A program made the position numbers and the translations under genes. Shown here piece after piece: positions 24,999 through 37,260 of a stretch of DNA of 64,000 nt (positions within the stretch are counted from its first letter, which is position 1; each line of letters begins with the position of its first letter). The notes under the pieces are model-generated. The model ran no database searches and had not been told where the DNA came from. It saw nothing but the letters and a program-made list of their open reading frames with translations. This DNA comes from Certhia americana. Lineage: Eukaryota; Chordata; Aves; Passeriformes; Certhiidae. The stretch is from assembly GCA_018697195.1 (NCBI GenBank), contig CM031858.1:87573277-87637276 (forward strand), read 5' to 3'.

Positions 24999-25916
24999 CT
25001 AACACAGAGGCATTGTCAGGAGGTGGCTACGTGGTTCCTTGATTGTGCTCAAGTGACTTCTGTCTCCCAAAGAGATGTGTAGGGAGTTCATGGGAGCAGA
25101 AGATGTAGAAGGTTCAGGCTCTGCTAAAGCTTGGATTTTCTGCAGTTATGGCATTTCACAGATACTTTCTGCATAGTAGTTTGTGGCTGCAGTATAAACT
25201 ATACACTATTTGCAAGCAGGTCTACCTAAATCACAGTAGTTAAGATGCCCTGGATATAATCCTGAATCATCTGTAACAATGTGCAAGGACAGCCCTACAA
25301 ATTTTGTTGGTGATAGTATCTTTTTATGATACCTTTTAGGGATCAAGTATTCTAGATTTTCACTCTAAGGATTGTAATTATGGGTTGCTAGCAAAGGGAT
25401 TTCAGAGGTTTTGGGAGAGCATGAGGGACAACGGTAATACTGTTATTGAATCAGTCCAGCATCTCTACAGCATATTAGAAGAAAATTCATGTCCTGGATC
25501 ATTTTTACAACATAACTTTGCCTTGTGAATATTTTTGAGAAGACATTCTTCAAAAGAATACAGAATAAGAACAATTCAGATGTGACAAAACAAGACAGTG
25601 TCCATGCTCTCACAGTCTTCAGGATTTTCAGTACTCTTTTGCTGGTGCTGTGAACATGAGCAAGCTTAAGCAGAACATAACCACAGAATGGGCTGTCAGC
25701 CCAGTCACCATCCCCTGAGGAAAATGTGGCAAGGCAAAATGATGTCACAGTCTTGGTGTCTTGGCTAAAATGCAGACTAAAGATTGCAGCATTTGCTTGG
25801 TCTTTGTTTAAATCAGAAATGAAGCGAACAGTAAGCTGTAGCTACCCACTGTATATGGTTGCTCTCCAACAGTTGCTGCATTAGTTGCATTTCTGGGACA
25901 GCTAACGCAAAGTTAC

Positions 25917-26011
25917 CTTTTTTGTCCCTTGGCTTTTACCAATGAAATCAACGGTGATCCAGTGGGAGGTGCCTACACCACGTGCACAGCCAACAAAATC
26001 AAGTAGCATCT
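25917..26011 (-). CDS. Gene B core exon, 95 bp (phase 1 to 0)
   Basis: Seen: acceptor CCTCCATCTGCAG and donor AAAAAG|GTAACT bound two bases plus 31 codons, MLLDFVGCARGVGTSHWITV then DFIGKSQGTKK. The phrase SHWITVDF is faintly like the strand that opens many discoidin-type (F5/8 C) domains, but the rest does not obviously follow that pattern. It leaves in phase 0, and the next exon starts in phase 0. Confidence 0.55.
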
Positions 26012-26190
26012 CTGCAGATGGAGGCTGTTTTCACAGAAGAAACTCACTAAAGATGGATAACATGAAGAGGAGGAAATGATTGTTGTGATATCTGCTGATT
26101 GAGAGTGCCCCAGGTAAGCCATATACTTCCCAATTTCACTGCCAGCAAGCAGACCGTATTTTGTACCTGATGGAAAAACTCACCCCTCAC

Positions 26191-26396
26191 CACATCTGAT
26201 TATTTCTAAGTAATGACACTGATGGCTCATCACCTGAACTGTTAGTTCACCAGGACTTATTAACATGGAGGCTTTGAACCCAGGAACATTCGACAAAGGC
26301 TGATTAATAACCACGTAACACACCTGCCCTTTTTTAGGACTCTCAGGATCACATTCCTCTCTTGAAATGTTTTGATAGATTGGCACAAACAGTGTA
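26191..26396 (-). CDS. Gene B core exon, 206 bp (phase 2 to 1), ectodomain-like
   Basis: Seen: 68 open codons beginning TLFVPIYQNISREECDPESP, containing KKGQVCYVVINQPLSNVPGF, then KASMLISPGELTVQVMSHQC and ending HYLEIIRC. The donor (ATGTG|GTGAGGGG) is good; the acceptor (AAGGTCAAGCAG) is weak, so the 5' edge is uncertain. A potential N-glycosylation site (NIS), four cysteines and alternating hydrophobic residues suggest a secreted, beta-rich domain. The last base joins the 26.0-kb exon across a 179-bp intron as GAG (Glu), in phase. Reading straight through the intron meets a stop after five codons. No family is recognised. This, with the next two exons, is the strongest evidence that gene B is or was a real gene. 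Confidence 0.58.
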
Positions 26397-26827
26397 CTGC
26401 TTGACCTTAATCCAACTCAAACAAATAGTTTATCTCTCTGCTGTAATCAATCTCTACCTGTGTAAGAGCAAAAACTGGCTGAAATTCCTTAAGTGTTCAG
26501 AAACTCAACCCATCCCAGTCTCCTTGAATGTCAGGATAGTAAGAAATACTTTGCACTAATTTTCTGTCCTATTTTTCTGGGCTATTGAGCTCTGATAAAA
26601 TCCCCAGGAGTTTCTACAGTTCATTACTATAAAGGAAAAGAATAGCACAGGTAGATTAAAGTCAGTGAAGCTGCGGAAAGAGTGTTAAAATTACAAACTA
26701 GTGCACTATTTATATATCTATACAGAAGGACACTGGAGTGTATTTTCCACTTCAGCATGTGACCAGTCCCAGGGACTGCCTCAGCCCTAATCTATGCATG
26801 TGCCTACAAATTTTGGTGACCTCTCAC

Positions 26828-26864
26828 AAATTATGGTCACAAATACACATAAGAGTGCTGACTG
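26828..26864 (-). CDS. Weak gene B exon candidate, 37 bp (phase 1 to 2)
   Basis: Seen: acceptor CATCACAGTACAG and donor TTT|GTGAGAGG. It reads VSTLMCICDHN with partial codons at both ends, fits the exit phase of the 27.3-kb candidate and the entry phase of the 26.4-kb exon (giving ...CDHN-F-TLFVPIY). Short, and a second frame is open. Confidence 0.28.
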
Positions 26865-27313
26865 CTGTACTGTGATGCAGCTGTCTCACTACTCTAAAAG
26901 TGTACTCTGAATTAAGAGTCTATAAGACAATAATAATTTCCCATCATAGTATGTCACCTAATCCAATATGCATCAAGGAAGCAGAACATTACTTCTTTAA
27001 ATGTAGTAGATATAAAACTATTTGATCCTATCAACAAGACCAGCTGGAGTAGAAGCTGAAAATCTACAAGGAGCAATGTGTTGCTTGGTTTAAGATTGTG
27101 CATGAAAAAATTCAATCCCATATTTAGTAAATCTTTTGTGATAAGTGTTATAAATAAAAACTATTTATTCATAACATCACACCCTTGACTGTGAATCATT
27201 CATATTGCCAGCCATCAAGCATTAAATAAACACAAAGATTCTGTCTTGACTGCAAGTAAAATCTAGTTTTGTTAAAACACAAGAGCTCATTAGGCATATA
27301 CAGATTCAAACAC

Positions 27314-27370
27314 CTGCATTGTAATACTTTGCCAATTCAGTGCCATAAAACACAGCAGATGCCTCTGTGT
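27314..27370 (-). CDS. Gene B exon candidate, 57 bp (phase 1 to 1)
   Basis: Seen: acceptor ACATCCCACAG (a second possible one six bases further in) and donor GCAG|GTGTTTG. Two bases, 18 codons and one base read TEASAVFYGTELAKYYNA. An in-frame TAA just upstream and a TGA just beyond the donor bound the open frame, so an exon explains the limits well. It joins the 26.85-kb candidate as GCA (Ala). Pattern of alternating Tyr/Phe and small residues suggests a folded domain. Function unknown. Confidence 0.38.
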
Positions 27371-30147
27371 CTGTGGGATGTTACCCTAAAAGCTAGTCTC
27401 CCAGCCTGAGACACTGCACTCAGCTATGTCCCATGGCTAAAGAGATTAGTTCCAGCCAAGGGATAATCCAAATCTATTAGGGCTATTAGCACATGACACA
27501 CTCTTGCCCACCCTTAATTACAAAAGAAATATCTCCTGTGGACCAAGAGCACAAGTACAGAACTCTTCTGCTTGGCCCAGGAATGACAGCAGTTTCAATG
27601 CCAGAAGGCTGTTCTGTTATTTGAGCAGAGCTCTGCTTCCCCACATTTTATTTACTGAGCAAAAGATTCAGAGGATTCATTATTAAAGACATCTCTGTGA
27701 AGGCAACTGAAGAACATTATAATGTTGCAGGGAGTAGGAAAAGTAAAATGGAAACGAGAGAGGGGCCAGACAATGACAGTCCTCTCCCCAGAGGTCTGCT
27801 TGTGGCACTTCATCAAGGCAAGAAATATACTATGAATAAAATGTCCCAGACAGATCCTGGTCCCCAGTCACTGACCTCCTGCCCATCCTAACAGGAGCTT
27901 ACAGGCAAGCCAAACTGGGGATGGAGATTTCCTGTGAGACATGTTTCCAACACCACTGCCTCCACCCCTTTCCAGCACCATGTGTTGATAGAGGAATCCA
28001 AAACACTATTGGCTAGCAACTTCTGCTGATGTTGTGGTCCCTGGGAAAATTATAGTTAACTCCTTCAATTCAGAAAGAAATGAAAGTTTTCTAAAATGTA
28101 AGGGAAGCAAAACCTGGTCCAGTGAACTTCATAACTGGGGAACAATGAGGGGGCTTACAGCATTTACTTTTAAATATCTTCCCAAGAGCCCTGGGATAGC
28201 TGCAGGCTAAGACCCAGCATTCACTCTTCTTGCAGAAGAGTGAGAGCAGGGTGTTTGTTCTGGTTTGTTGTTGGATTTTCATTTGGTTTTGGGGTTTCTT
28301 TTGCAATCCTGTGCCTGGCACTTTTTAAGTATGCTCTCTGTAAGCTTGGGAACTATCTGTTCCTGGTGCCGGAATATGCCCAACTTCAACCACACAACAG
28401 ATGTAAAGAAAAGACTTTATCCACACTGCTTCACCACCCTTGCTCTTGGTGAAGAAGAAAAGAGAAAGCACAGTTTTTCCAACCCTTTCTCCAAGCCAGT
28501 AGCAGCAAGACAGGAGAGATCTGAAGGCCAAAATTGCTTTAGAGGCATAAACAAACAAGGGCTCTCCCGACCACAGATATTTTGAAGGGAACAAGCTTTA
28601 TCTGAGGTCTGGCCAGCACAGCCACTCGTGAAAACACATGGATTCTATGTGTATGTGAGCACTTGAACTTCATGGTTATAAATTTTGACAGTTTTCTCAA
28701 CTTCGATGCAGCATGAAATGAGTGCCAAATCGTGTGCAGATTCAAGTGGTCAGAAGCCCCCTGTGCTTGGCACATGACTTCACATCTCCAGCACTGCCAA
28801 CAGGGCTCTCAGCAGAGCATGTGCACATGGCTGGGTGTGTATGCCAGATAGCAGGAACAGCTCCTTCATCACAATCTGTCCTGGCAATATCTGGTACTTG
28901 CCAGAAGAGGCCAGGTGACATTCCACAGCACTGGAGCAAGATTCTAGGCAACCTTTTGACAAAAGACCAATAAATGACATTAACTTGCTAAATCAGTTTT
29001 ATAAAGGTTCACTTTCCTGACCTCACTGGCTGTATCTCCTAGAGAGTAGGGGAATTTGGTCTTCATTTGCTTAAAATGAGAATAATGCCAAAACATAAAG
29101 CAAGCCATAAATCCGTAGTTCTTCCATAGTGATGGTTTTGTGGACAATTTCCAAGGAATAATTCTGAGAAGTATGCAAGAACTGCTTTCTCTTAATCAGG
29201 CTTAAAGGCTTAAAGTGGTTGTATAGAATATCTACCTCTGTAGAACTTTTCTTCCTCTGCTCAAAACAGTTTAGCATTTTTTTTTTTTCAAGGGGTCATA
29301 TAAGGGATAATGAACAGAAGGGAACCCTTCCTACTGAGTTCATTGGTTTGCAATCCAGTTACCACGATAGCTAATAAGCTAGAATTAGGGAACTCCTGTT
29401 CTCTTTCTCCCACAATTAAATTGCAATTTTCTTCTATGATACACAATGTCTGGGACAAGGCACAGAACTGTGGAATTAACATAGATGTGCTGAGGTTTAT
29501 GCAAACTTTATTTTTTTCAGTTTGACTTATTGGCTATTCTACTATTGCCATTCCTCTGAGTTATACGACTTGTGCTAGACTGCATAAAGTAATAGCAAAA
29601 GATCTGTCTGGATGTAAATCTCACAACTCAATGATTGTATTTCTGTTTCAGTTTTGCTTGCTAGTAGACAGACTACAGAAAATTATATATATATTGTTCT
29701 TCCGTAGATGATTTATCCACTGTTGTGAATAACAACAAAAAGCAGAATAGGCCAGAAGAGAAAATCTCTGGTCACTTAGGTACCACTTATCAAAAAGAAC
29801 TGCTACTACTTAGGAAATCACATCAGAAAATGCCTATTTGTTCAAACAGAATGTGTTACAAAAGAAATGGTGCTGATTCAATTTCCTCTATACATAAAAA
29901 TAAATTTTAAAAGGTTTCAATCAGCACTTTGTCAGTGCAGTTTTTAGTGCATAATTCAAAAATGACATTTTGGTTGGAAACATGAGTTCATTGAAATTAA
30001 TAACCCAACATTACTTGAAAATGAACCCCTATTTAATTTCAAATTGGCCTGATCTTTCTATCTATCCTTCTTACTTCTCTCTGACATGCTGTTCAGGATA
30101 TTTTCCAAAATACAGGCTTTTGAAAGGAAAATGTAGACAGCCAGATT

Positions 30148-30173
30148 TACTTTAATTAAATACTTTAATTAAA
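30148..30173 (+). repeat. 13-bp tandem duplication
   Basis: TACTTTAATTAAA occurs twice in direct succession, perfectly. Confidence 0.9.
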
Positions 30174-31128
30174 GAAGAAAAAAAAAATCCTATCAATTCT
30201 GATTATTCAATTGTGTGGCAAATAAAAAGAAAGTTTGCTTGATCTTTTTGCTGGTTTAACAAATTGAGTCACCCAGGCAGTCAAAAAACAGTTCAGAAAG
30301 CAGATGTTCCCATTTTCTGCAGAAGCCTGGAGACATTCAATTGAAATTCCACAGAACAGCCAAGCTGTTAGAATCACACTTGTTATCACACTGGAAAAAT
30401 GTGAATTAGAATTACACATGTATCAATTCATTAGATGGCTGGGAAGAAAACAAACACAATAGTTACTCACTGAAGTCTAAATGCAATTGTCACTAATCAC
30501 AGTGAGAAAGAGAAATTAGCAACTTCACAACTGGTGAGACAAAAGGAATAATGTACTTCTTGGCCCAGAAGAGAGGAGATCAATATGGCTTTATCAAAAG
30601 TCTTTGTGACAAAATAGCTTCATCACTGTACTTGTCTCATTGAGAGCAAATGTTAAAATATATACCTGGTTCCAGTCTTTGCACAGAAGGTGAGCATTTT
30701 TGTATCACATAGATTATTGTAAAGTGGAAGAGGAGACTCAGCCAGCACAAAAAGATGATGCTTTATGCTCTATGTCTGAAAAGCCCTGTCTATGTATTGT
30801 TTGTTCACTTTTATGCTCCTTAATGTTACACTTGCTTACTGCTGCTCAGAACATGGAACATATTCACTTGAAAAGCGAATAAGCTTAAAAAAAAGCAATA
30901 ATCTTAAATAAAAAAGACACTGAGAAAAAGTATGATTGAATATATCAGACCTGATTTACAACAATAGGCAGGTTATAAAAGCTTTGCTGAAGATTTGCCT
31001 TCTCTGCTTGTTGTAGGAGGTGTATGCCTGCTGGTTTAATCTGTTTGCTTGCATTTACTTGATTCCTTTCACTTACTCTGATGTTGATTTCAAGCAAAAG
31101 AGAAAGTTGCTACTGCCTCGGAATGATC

Positions 31129-31230
31129 TTTTTTTTTTTTTTTTTTTAAATTCCCTGAGGAGGAAGGAGAAAGGAATTTCAAGTAGTTTTCTTCTTCTTT
31201 TTATTTTTCTTCTTCTTTTTTTTTTTTTTT
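31129..31230 (+). repeat. Two T-rich tracts
   Basis: A run of 19 T (31129-31147) and a CTT/T-rich tract (about 31188-31230). On the minus strand these are A/G-rich. No element is attached to them. Confidence 0.8.
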
Positions 31231-31839
31231 AAGCCTCAGTAATGTTCATGGCCCTCAAGTTTTCTGACCTTCCTAAACACTGTTGAAGTGGTGGCAATCT
31301 CTACCACTTCAGAGGTACTGAGAAAAGCTCTGGACTAAAAATGGTTAGTGCACTAATTGCATAAAAAGAGAAGCACACAGACAGTCTTGCAATGCCCTGT
31401 CTGGGGTGTTTGGCAGATGCTCTCCATCATCAGGGAGCAGACTCCCTGGGACCTCTCCTGTCAGTTGGCCTCAAGTCACCAATACTGCAGTCAAGCACAT
31501 CCTATACTCCTTCCCATAAACTGATCAAACTTTAAAGTAATTTCAACAACCACAGTACTTCTTTTCAGAGTACTACTCCAGAAACTAGACTGCTTGCAAA
31601 TGTCCTTTGTCACTCCAACAGTCCTCAGGAGAGCTATCTGTGGAACCACAGGGCTAAAGACCCTTGGACCTAAAGCTAAGTAACTTTGTTTGTAGGGTTA
31701 GTGTTCGGCCCACTAAGGAAGCTGGGACAGATCAAACCATCCAGCACTCATCTACTGAAGGACCTACATGTGCAGCTGTGACACCACAACCTCAGTCCTC
31801 CAGCTTCAGAGGCAAGCCTGGAAATGGCTACTGACCTAC

Positions 31840-31870
31840 CCATTGTACAGGCACAGCAAACATCCCACCA
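31840..31870 (-). CDS. Very weak gene B microexon candidate, 31 bp
   Basis: Seen: a good donor (AATGG|GTAGGTCAG) but a poor acceptor (GATTGTTGCACAG). All three frames are open over this length. In phase 0 to 1 it would bridge the 32.5-kb and 27.3-kb candidates, which is the only reason to list it. Confidence 0.15.
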
Positions 31871-32544
31871 CTGTGCAACAATCTCACAGTCATTAGCCAC
31901 AGAGCATTTTTCTGATTCCATCTCTCTGCAGGCACACAGGTGGTACAGGATCCTTCAGTCATCTGGTATAAATGTCTTCTCAAATGAGATCCCATCTGCT
32001 CAGGTCTGCTATGAAGACCAGTCAAAGTCTTAAGTTCCAGGATTGCGTGATCTGGCAGAAACCTGATTTAATGATTGGCAATTGTACTTTTAATAACTGA
32101 TACAGCCATGAAGCAGGTGGATGGAATGCCAGAGAATGGTTAGGACAGCATCTTAAAAAATACAAAAGGTGACAATAAATAATTGTATGTGGCAGAATTT
32201 ATCACAACTCCAGGGAAAATCTTCTGCCCTCTTGATCCAAACCATCTTCTGACATGGCACCTTACCTTCATCTCAAGTTTTATTAAATGTTAGCCAGTGC
32301 ACCACTGATTATTTAAAAGCACTGAATTAGATGATAGATGCCTGAACTTTGTTCTGTTCAACACCTTTCCCTACTTCTGGAAGCTTTTCTTGCTCATATA
32401 CACATCATGTCCAATTTATCACAGGGTCCACAGGTACAAAGTCAGCAATGGATTTCACTTTGTGGATCTTTTTATTTTTTTGAGAATTCACTTCCAATTT
32501 GTTAAAGAAATAGAGAAGTGTTGAATCATCTCTCATATACTTAC

Positions 32545-32617
32545 AGAGTGCACCAAGTAGTTCTGCTCAGCATACAGATAACAGGGAAAAATATACTGAG
32601 CCAATGAATTTAAATCA
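32545..32617 (-). CDS. Gene B exon candidate, 73 bp (phase 2 to 0)
   Basis: Seen: a very pyrimidine-rich acceptor (TTTTTATTTTTCCTCTGGTTTAAG) and an excellent donor (CTCT|GTAAGTAT). One base and 24 codons read DLNSLAQYIFPCYLYAEQNY then LVHS. Both splice sites are stronger than usual for chance and the peptide (aromatic, one Cys) resembles the gene B ectodomain style. It joins in phase with the 33.2-kb candidate. The next exon, which should start in phase 0, is uncertain. Confidence 0.4.
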
Positions 32618-33159
32618 CTTAAACCAGAGGAAAAATAAAAAAGTAAATGCAGAAGCTTACAATTCATCTTTTAGAATTCTCCCTTGTTTCTTCACTGACT
32701 ACTTCTATAATGGATGAATAGGAGCAAATCCCTAAATAGCTAAGTAGCAGACAAAGGGTTTTAGCCATTTTAGTGAATTTTAAACTAAGATTCAAGGGGC
32801 TGTCTCTGAGCCTGACACTTGGTTATCTTGCCTGTAGGTAATTCAACAGCCTGCTTATGAAACTGGCATCTGCCAGTAAAGCCCTGTACTTTGCAGAGCC
32901 ACATATTAGTCACAAGCCCTATTTATAATGCTTTATGTATTCACCCATTTATCTGGTTGCCCTAAGACTGTGATTGTTCTAAAATGTTCTGAGTCCCGTC
33001 CCTAGTTACTGACGTGCCTTATATAACCTGAATGATGCTCAGGTTACTTGCATTTGCTTGATTCAAGCTGTGTGCTCCCAGAAGCCTTACGCTGCATGGG
33101 CCCCCAAGCACTTCCAGCAAATCCCCAAATGTGTCACGTTCAGTTTGACAGAGCCTTAC

Positions 33160-33228
33160 AGTGCACCCCTTTGCAATGTGCTCTCATCCAGCTGATGCCC
33201 TTTTCTTGCAGAAGAAAAGAATGGTCCT
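33160..33228 (-). CDS. Weak gene B exon candidate, up to 69 bp (phase 2 to 2)
   Basis: Seen: a strong donor (CACT|GTAAGG). Two acceptors are possible, one at 33229-33230 and a better pyrimidine-rich one (TTCTTTTCTTCTGCAAG) ending at 33205; both leave the same frame. It reads GPFFSSARKGHQLDESTLQR then GA plus two bases, and joins the 32.5-kb candidate with Leu. A second frame is also open across it (DHSFLLQEKGISWMRAHCKG), so the frame choice depends on the neighbour's phase. Confidence 0.28.
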
Positions 33229-34764
33229 CTGCAATCTGAGTAAATTTACAGTATTCCTTGAGTTCAAATGGAACTAGATTTATTGCCTGTTGCTGTAAGT
33301 TTTTTGTATTGAAGTTGTTTGCTTTAGCAATTGCTGTTCTTTGCTTTTTCTTAGTTTAATATGGTGTTAAAGGGCATGAACTTGAAACTAGGAGTAAACG
33401 TGCATTTAATATCCTTCTTGCTGCCTTTACTTCTTATTTCTATGTGTAACAGACAAACTGTTACTTTTTGCAAATTCTTTTGTTCATAATTGGCCATTGT
33501 ATATAAGTTTGAGCATGCAAGTATTGCTGGTTGAGAATCTGGCTTGGGAAATAGCATTTTTAATATTCCCCTTTGAATCCATTGCATAGTTATTGCATCT
33601 AATTTATCTTATACTAAGAAACTTGTTGTCGTTTCTGTGATGAAGATGCAGAAATAGAAAGCTTCTAATTCTGAAATATATCACCCAGTCTTAAAGAGTC
33701 CTATTTTTTCTTCAGTTTGTAGTTCACCATTAGTAAAGCATTTTAAAATTTGTCTCTGAATAAGCTGTTTTAAAGATCTTGGGGGCATGCAGAGATATTT
33801 GATCTATACTTTCAGCCAGTTAGACAGTAGATACATGCTAATGTTCTTATCAAATAGCAGTCTTGAATTACATAATACTCACTCTTGTTTAGAATTCAAT
33901 GCCAAAAGGAATGGTTATGAAGGTATTAGAGTTTAATATGTTTGCCTGTCTTCCACTGAAAAATTGTTTTGCACAGAAAGTGAGAAGTTCTTCAAAATGA
34001 AACAAGAAATACTGAACTCATTTCCCACTCTGTTATTTGGGTTATTGCAACCTTGCAAAATTGTCAGAAAAATTAAGCAACTAAAAATTAAATTAACTCT
34101 TCTTTATTAATATAAGGAACATTAAAGGGGAGTGTAATTAAAAGATACATTACTTATTTTGCTCTATTCACTACCTCTTGCTCATTATCTATATCAACTG
34201 AGAGTTTGCAGGGATGTCTTATCTCCTCCATCAAGATACAAAATCTTCTCCCAGTTTCCCCCTGAGCTGACTCACTTTTGACCTAGTTACTTTCACTTTA
34301 TTTACAAAATAGTAGATGCTAATGCATCAAATTTTGTACACTTTCAGACTAAGTGAGATCGCTTTGAATGAACAGGACTGCATACCCTAGCAATGCTATC
34401 ACTAAAATAGTTTCCAATTCATCATAAATAAAAATATCTTGTCTTACACTGAAGGCATTTGTTTTTCATTTTTAAATTATCATACTGGTAATTTATACTT
34501 TTTAAATGTTATATTTCAGGCTTTATATATGCAAATCATTTTCTACTTTCTGTTTTCCACCAATAGATGGCAGATGAAGCTCTAGAAAATTATTCACTTG
34601 ATACAGCATGAGATAACCTATAATTTGGAAGTACCTAGCCAGCTGTAAATTACTGCTTTCTGACACCTCCTTTGATGTGATCATGACTTAGTCCTAGCCC
34701 ATCCACCTTGCATTACAAACCTTAGTCTAAGTTTAGGAATAGCTCCATGTTGTACGTAAAACTC

Positions 34765-34783
34765 TTTTTTTTTTTTTTTTTTT
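34765..34783 (+). repeat. Poly(T) tract, 19 nt
   Basis: Uninterrupted T run in non-coding sequence between gene B exon candidates. Confidence 0.9.
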
Positions 34784-35688
34784 GTCCTACTCCATTAGGT
34801 CAAACTGACGTTTGTGCACACCAGCTTTCTCTCTTGGTTTTGTCTCTCTTGGTTTTTGGAGAAGGTTTTGTCAGTGGGTTGTAGCATCTGTTACATTCAT
34901 TCAGGGTCTTAAGACTGAGCTTTCTGTAACTAAACACAAAAAAGCTCTGCATTCATACTCATGTCAGAAATCATACCAACTATAGGCTGCAACAGAATAG
35001 CTTAAAGCTCAGGCTTTGACTTCCAGTTCCAGAAAAGCTAGAAACACAAGGAGGGAGTGCAGGAGGAGAAAGAGCCTACTGCACTGACAAAACTTACTCT
35101 AATATACCTCATTCAGGATGCTCCTACTGTGATAATATAATTCTTCATATACATTGCTGCATTTTTTTTTAAATCCTTTTGCTTTTTCTGAAACACAAAA
35201 GCAGAAGGGATTGAATCTTGTTTACATACAAGCTAAAAGGATGTGGTGCTAAAAGTCACAATAGAGTGGTAAAAAAAGATGAAGATTTTCCTCTGCTCAT
35301 GTTATAATTATTTTAAGAGCAGCAAGTAATATGTTGTAGTCGATTAATAGTAGGATCTAATTGAAAAATTAATAGAACTGTGCATAAACCACAGAGTTTT
35401 AGGACTGCAGAGCACAAAAGGATACCTTTCCCTCTAGGCAATCTGCATTAGGAAATGTACATTATTTTTCCTGCAAAATGATTTCCTGAAATCAGTCTGC
35501 CTCATAATTGCCCTGCTGTTACTGGCAGTCTAAGTATTGATGAGTAAGTGACCATTAGAGCTCAGCTGGTTCTTGTATACATCACAATACCTCCTCTAGG
35601 CTGACCGAGTAGACAAATTTGATTGCTCTCATCCCTGCATGGCAGCCTTGATGATTTCTATTAATTCACTCCCTTCCGTAATCCTTAC

Positions 35689-35762
35689 ATTTTTATAAGT
35701 TAATTTGGTTTTCTGAGCTCCACTTTCAAGTATAATTCTCAGGATGTATTTGATATTTTCCA
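35689..35762 (-). CDS. Gene B exon candidate, 74 bp (phase 1 to 0)
   Basis: Seen: acceptor CTTGCCAGCAAAACAG and donor AAT|GTAAGG enclose two bases and 24 codons, ENIKYILRIILESGAQKTKL then TYKN. The open frame extends past both junctions, from about 35820 down to a stop near 35629, which may mean an unspliced coding relic rather than an exon. The alternation of hydrophobic and charged residues looks like real protein rather than translated intron. No family is recognised. Assignment to gene B rests on strand, neighbourhood and phase with the 36.3-kb candidate only. Confidence 0.35.
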
Positions 35763-36282
35763 CTGTTTTGCTGGCAAGAGCAGCAAAACATGGATAAAAC
35801 CCAAGGTCATCAGGAAGTACCAATGGTTAGACACTGGACAATGAAGATCATGCAGCTCAGTCAGTGACTATTAATCACTCTCTACCAGCAATATTGCAGA
35901 AAAGAAGCTGCTTCAAATTAACAGCTCTCCAGTGAACTGGGGAAGTTTGGCAGCATATATCATGACCAAAAATTACAAAACTTAATTTTGGATGACCAAT
36001 TTAGGTGCCTTTGTCTTTCTAGTCCTGACAACAAAGACAAGACAGCTGTTTGGAACTGTTGTAGTTTTGACTACACAGGAACCTGAACTTCCATCTCTAT
36101 CACCTCAGGAAAATACCCCAAATAAGACAACATGAATGACCCCTTCAGATACTGTACCTGTCACTGAATGTGAAACAAATGGGTGCAATTAAAAAATGAA
36201 TTCCCAAGGGACAGGTCACAGCATGCAAAAGCAGCACATGACCACAGACTTGACAGTAACACGATGCTAAGCTGTACATTAC

Positions 36283-36325
36283 CTTGACCCTCAAATAACA
36301 CACAGCACATTCTATCACAACAGAA
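36283..36325 (-). CDS. Weak gene B exon candidate, 43 bp (phase 0 to 1)
   Basis: Seen: acceptor TTATTTAATAG and a good donor (CAAG|GTAATG). In phase 0 it reads FCCDRMCCVLFEGQ plus one base. That base joins the 35.7-kb candidate to make Val (EGQ-V-ENIKY). A second frame is also open (SVVIECAVCYLRVK), so the assignment is uncertain. Confidence 0.22.
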
Positions 36326-36949
36326 CTATTAAATAATCAGACTGTCTCAAAGCTACACATTTGCCCTTAGCTTGTCTTTGCTTGGAGCCTTTCTCCCTGA
36401 AGAGTAAACTTTTCATTCAAACCTCAACTGAGAGCAGCCTGTAGTTAGTGAAACTGCAGAGAAAGGTCTGTAAACAATACCTGCTCTGTAGAGAACAAGC
36501 TGACCTTTATAGACGTTAAACAAAACAAAAAGGGTTGATTGATGCTGGGTAGTACCTGCTTCTCTCCAAAATATTAAAACCAAGAAAGTCAATGGAAGGT
36601 TAGTTCATGAACATACAGTGTGATAAATTATGTCAGTGAGTTGTGGGGGAAAGCATGATTTGGCAAAATATTTAGGGCAAAAAACCTGTATCCTCAGCTG
36701 GAGAAGGAAAAAAGTGTGTAATGCTGACTTCTACTAAATGGAAAAAAAAAATAAACCAAACCTATATAATCTAGAGCAGGTCAGTTTCTCAAGTATCCAT
36801 GACTCATTTATTTAAAATTCTGATTAACACAGTAAGACATCGTACGTTCTTTAGAATAAGAACTCTATTTGTAAACTCCAACAGTGAACTACAATTTAGC
36901 CACAAATGTGCTATTAATATAGAAAAGGACAATCTAAACTAGATATAAA

Positions 36950-37260
36950 CATGGAATCACTTGTGTTGGAAAAGGCCTTTCAGATCAAGTCCAACCACAA
37001 CCCAGCAGTTCCAAGTCCCCCCTTAAGCCATGCCCCTCAGTGCAACTTCCACAAGTCTTTTAAATACCTCCAGGGCTGTCGACTCAAACACTTCCACAGG
37101 CAGCCTGGGAATGCTTTATAAACCTTCCAGTGAACAAACTGTTACCAATATGCAATTTAAGGAGTAATTTGAGATCGTTTCTTCTTGTTCAGTCACTTCT
37201 GACTTGGGAAGAGACCGATACCTACCTTGCTACAAACTCCTTTCTGGTAGTTTTAGTTTC
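36950..37260 (-). mobile_element. CR1 LINE fragment, 5'-truncated, minus strand
   Basis: Seen on the plus strand: TTGGAAAAGGCCTTTCAGAT, then AAGTCCAACCACAACCCAGC, TTTTAAATACCTCCAGGGCT, AACACTTCCACAGGCAGCCT and ACTTGGGAAGAGACCGATAC. These follow, in order, the reverse complement of the 3' region of avian CR1 elements as known from bird genomes. The 3' end lies near 36950 and the copy runs up to about 37260, possibly further. Divergence is obvious, with small gaps, so the copy is old. Open frames overlapping it carry no gene. It lies in the intron region upstream of gene B and downstream of the 38.2-kb exon. Confidence 0.85.

Larger units (their letters stand above)
27371..31839. other. Probable gene B intron, no secure exon
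   Basis: At least one phase 0-to-1 connection of gene B should lie between 27.4 and 32.5 kb, but I could not identify it with confidence. Short tandem duplication at 30.15 kb and T tracts at 31.1 kb are listed. Confidence 0.4.

Noticed and set aside
24609..26396. Interpretation of the gene B segments as a single processed pseudogene or an endogenous retroviral envelope
   Set aside because: The protein-like segments are separated by non-coding stretches with GT and AG borders and matching phases, which an intronless copy or a retroviral env would not show. No LTRs, primer site or gag/pol-like sequence is nearby. The idea is not fully excluded for the 24.3-kb hydrophobic segment.
28742..28951. 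Cys-rich minus-strand open frame
   Set aside because: Reads as translated non-coding DNA. Its overlapping frames are also open, and no acceptor/donor pair fits.
30458..30479. 22-bp segment between a good acceptor and a GTGAGTAAC donor on the minus strand
   Set aside because: It encodes six codons and its phases (1 to 2) fit no neighbouring gene B candidate.
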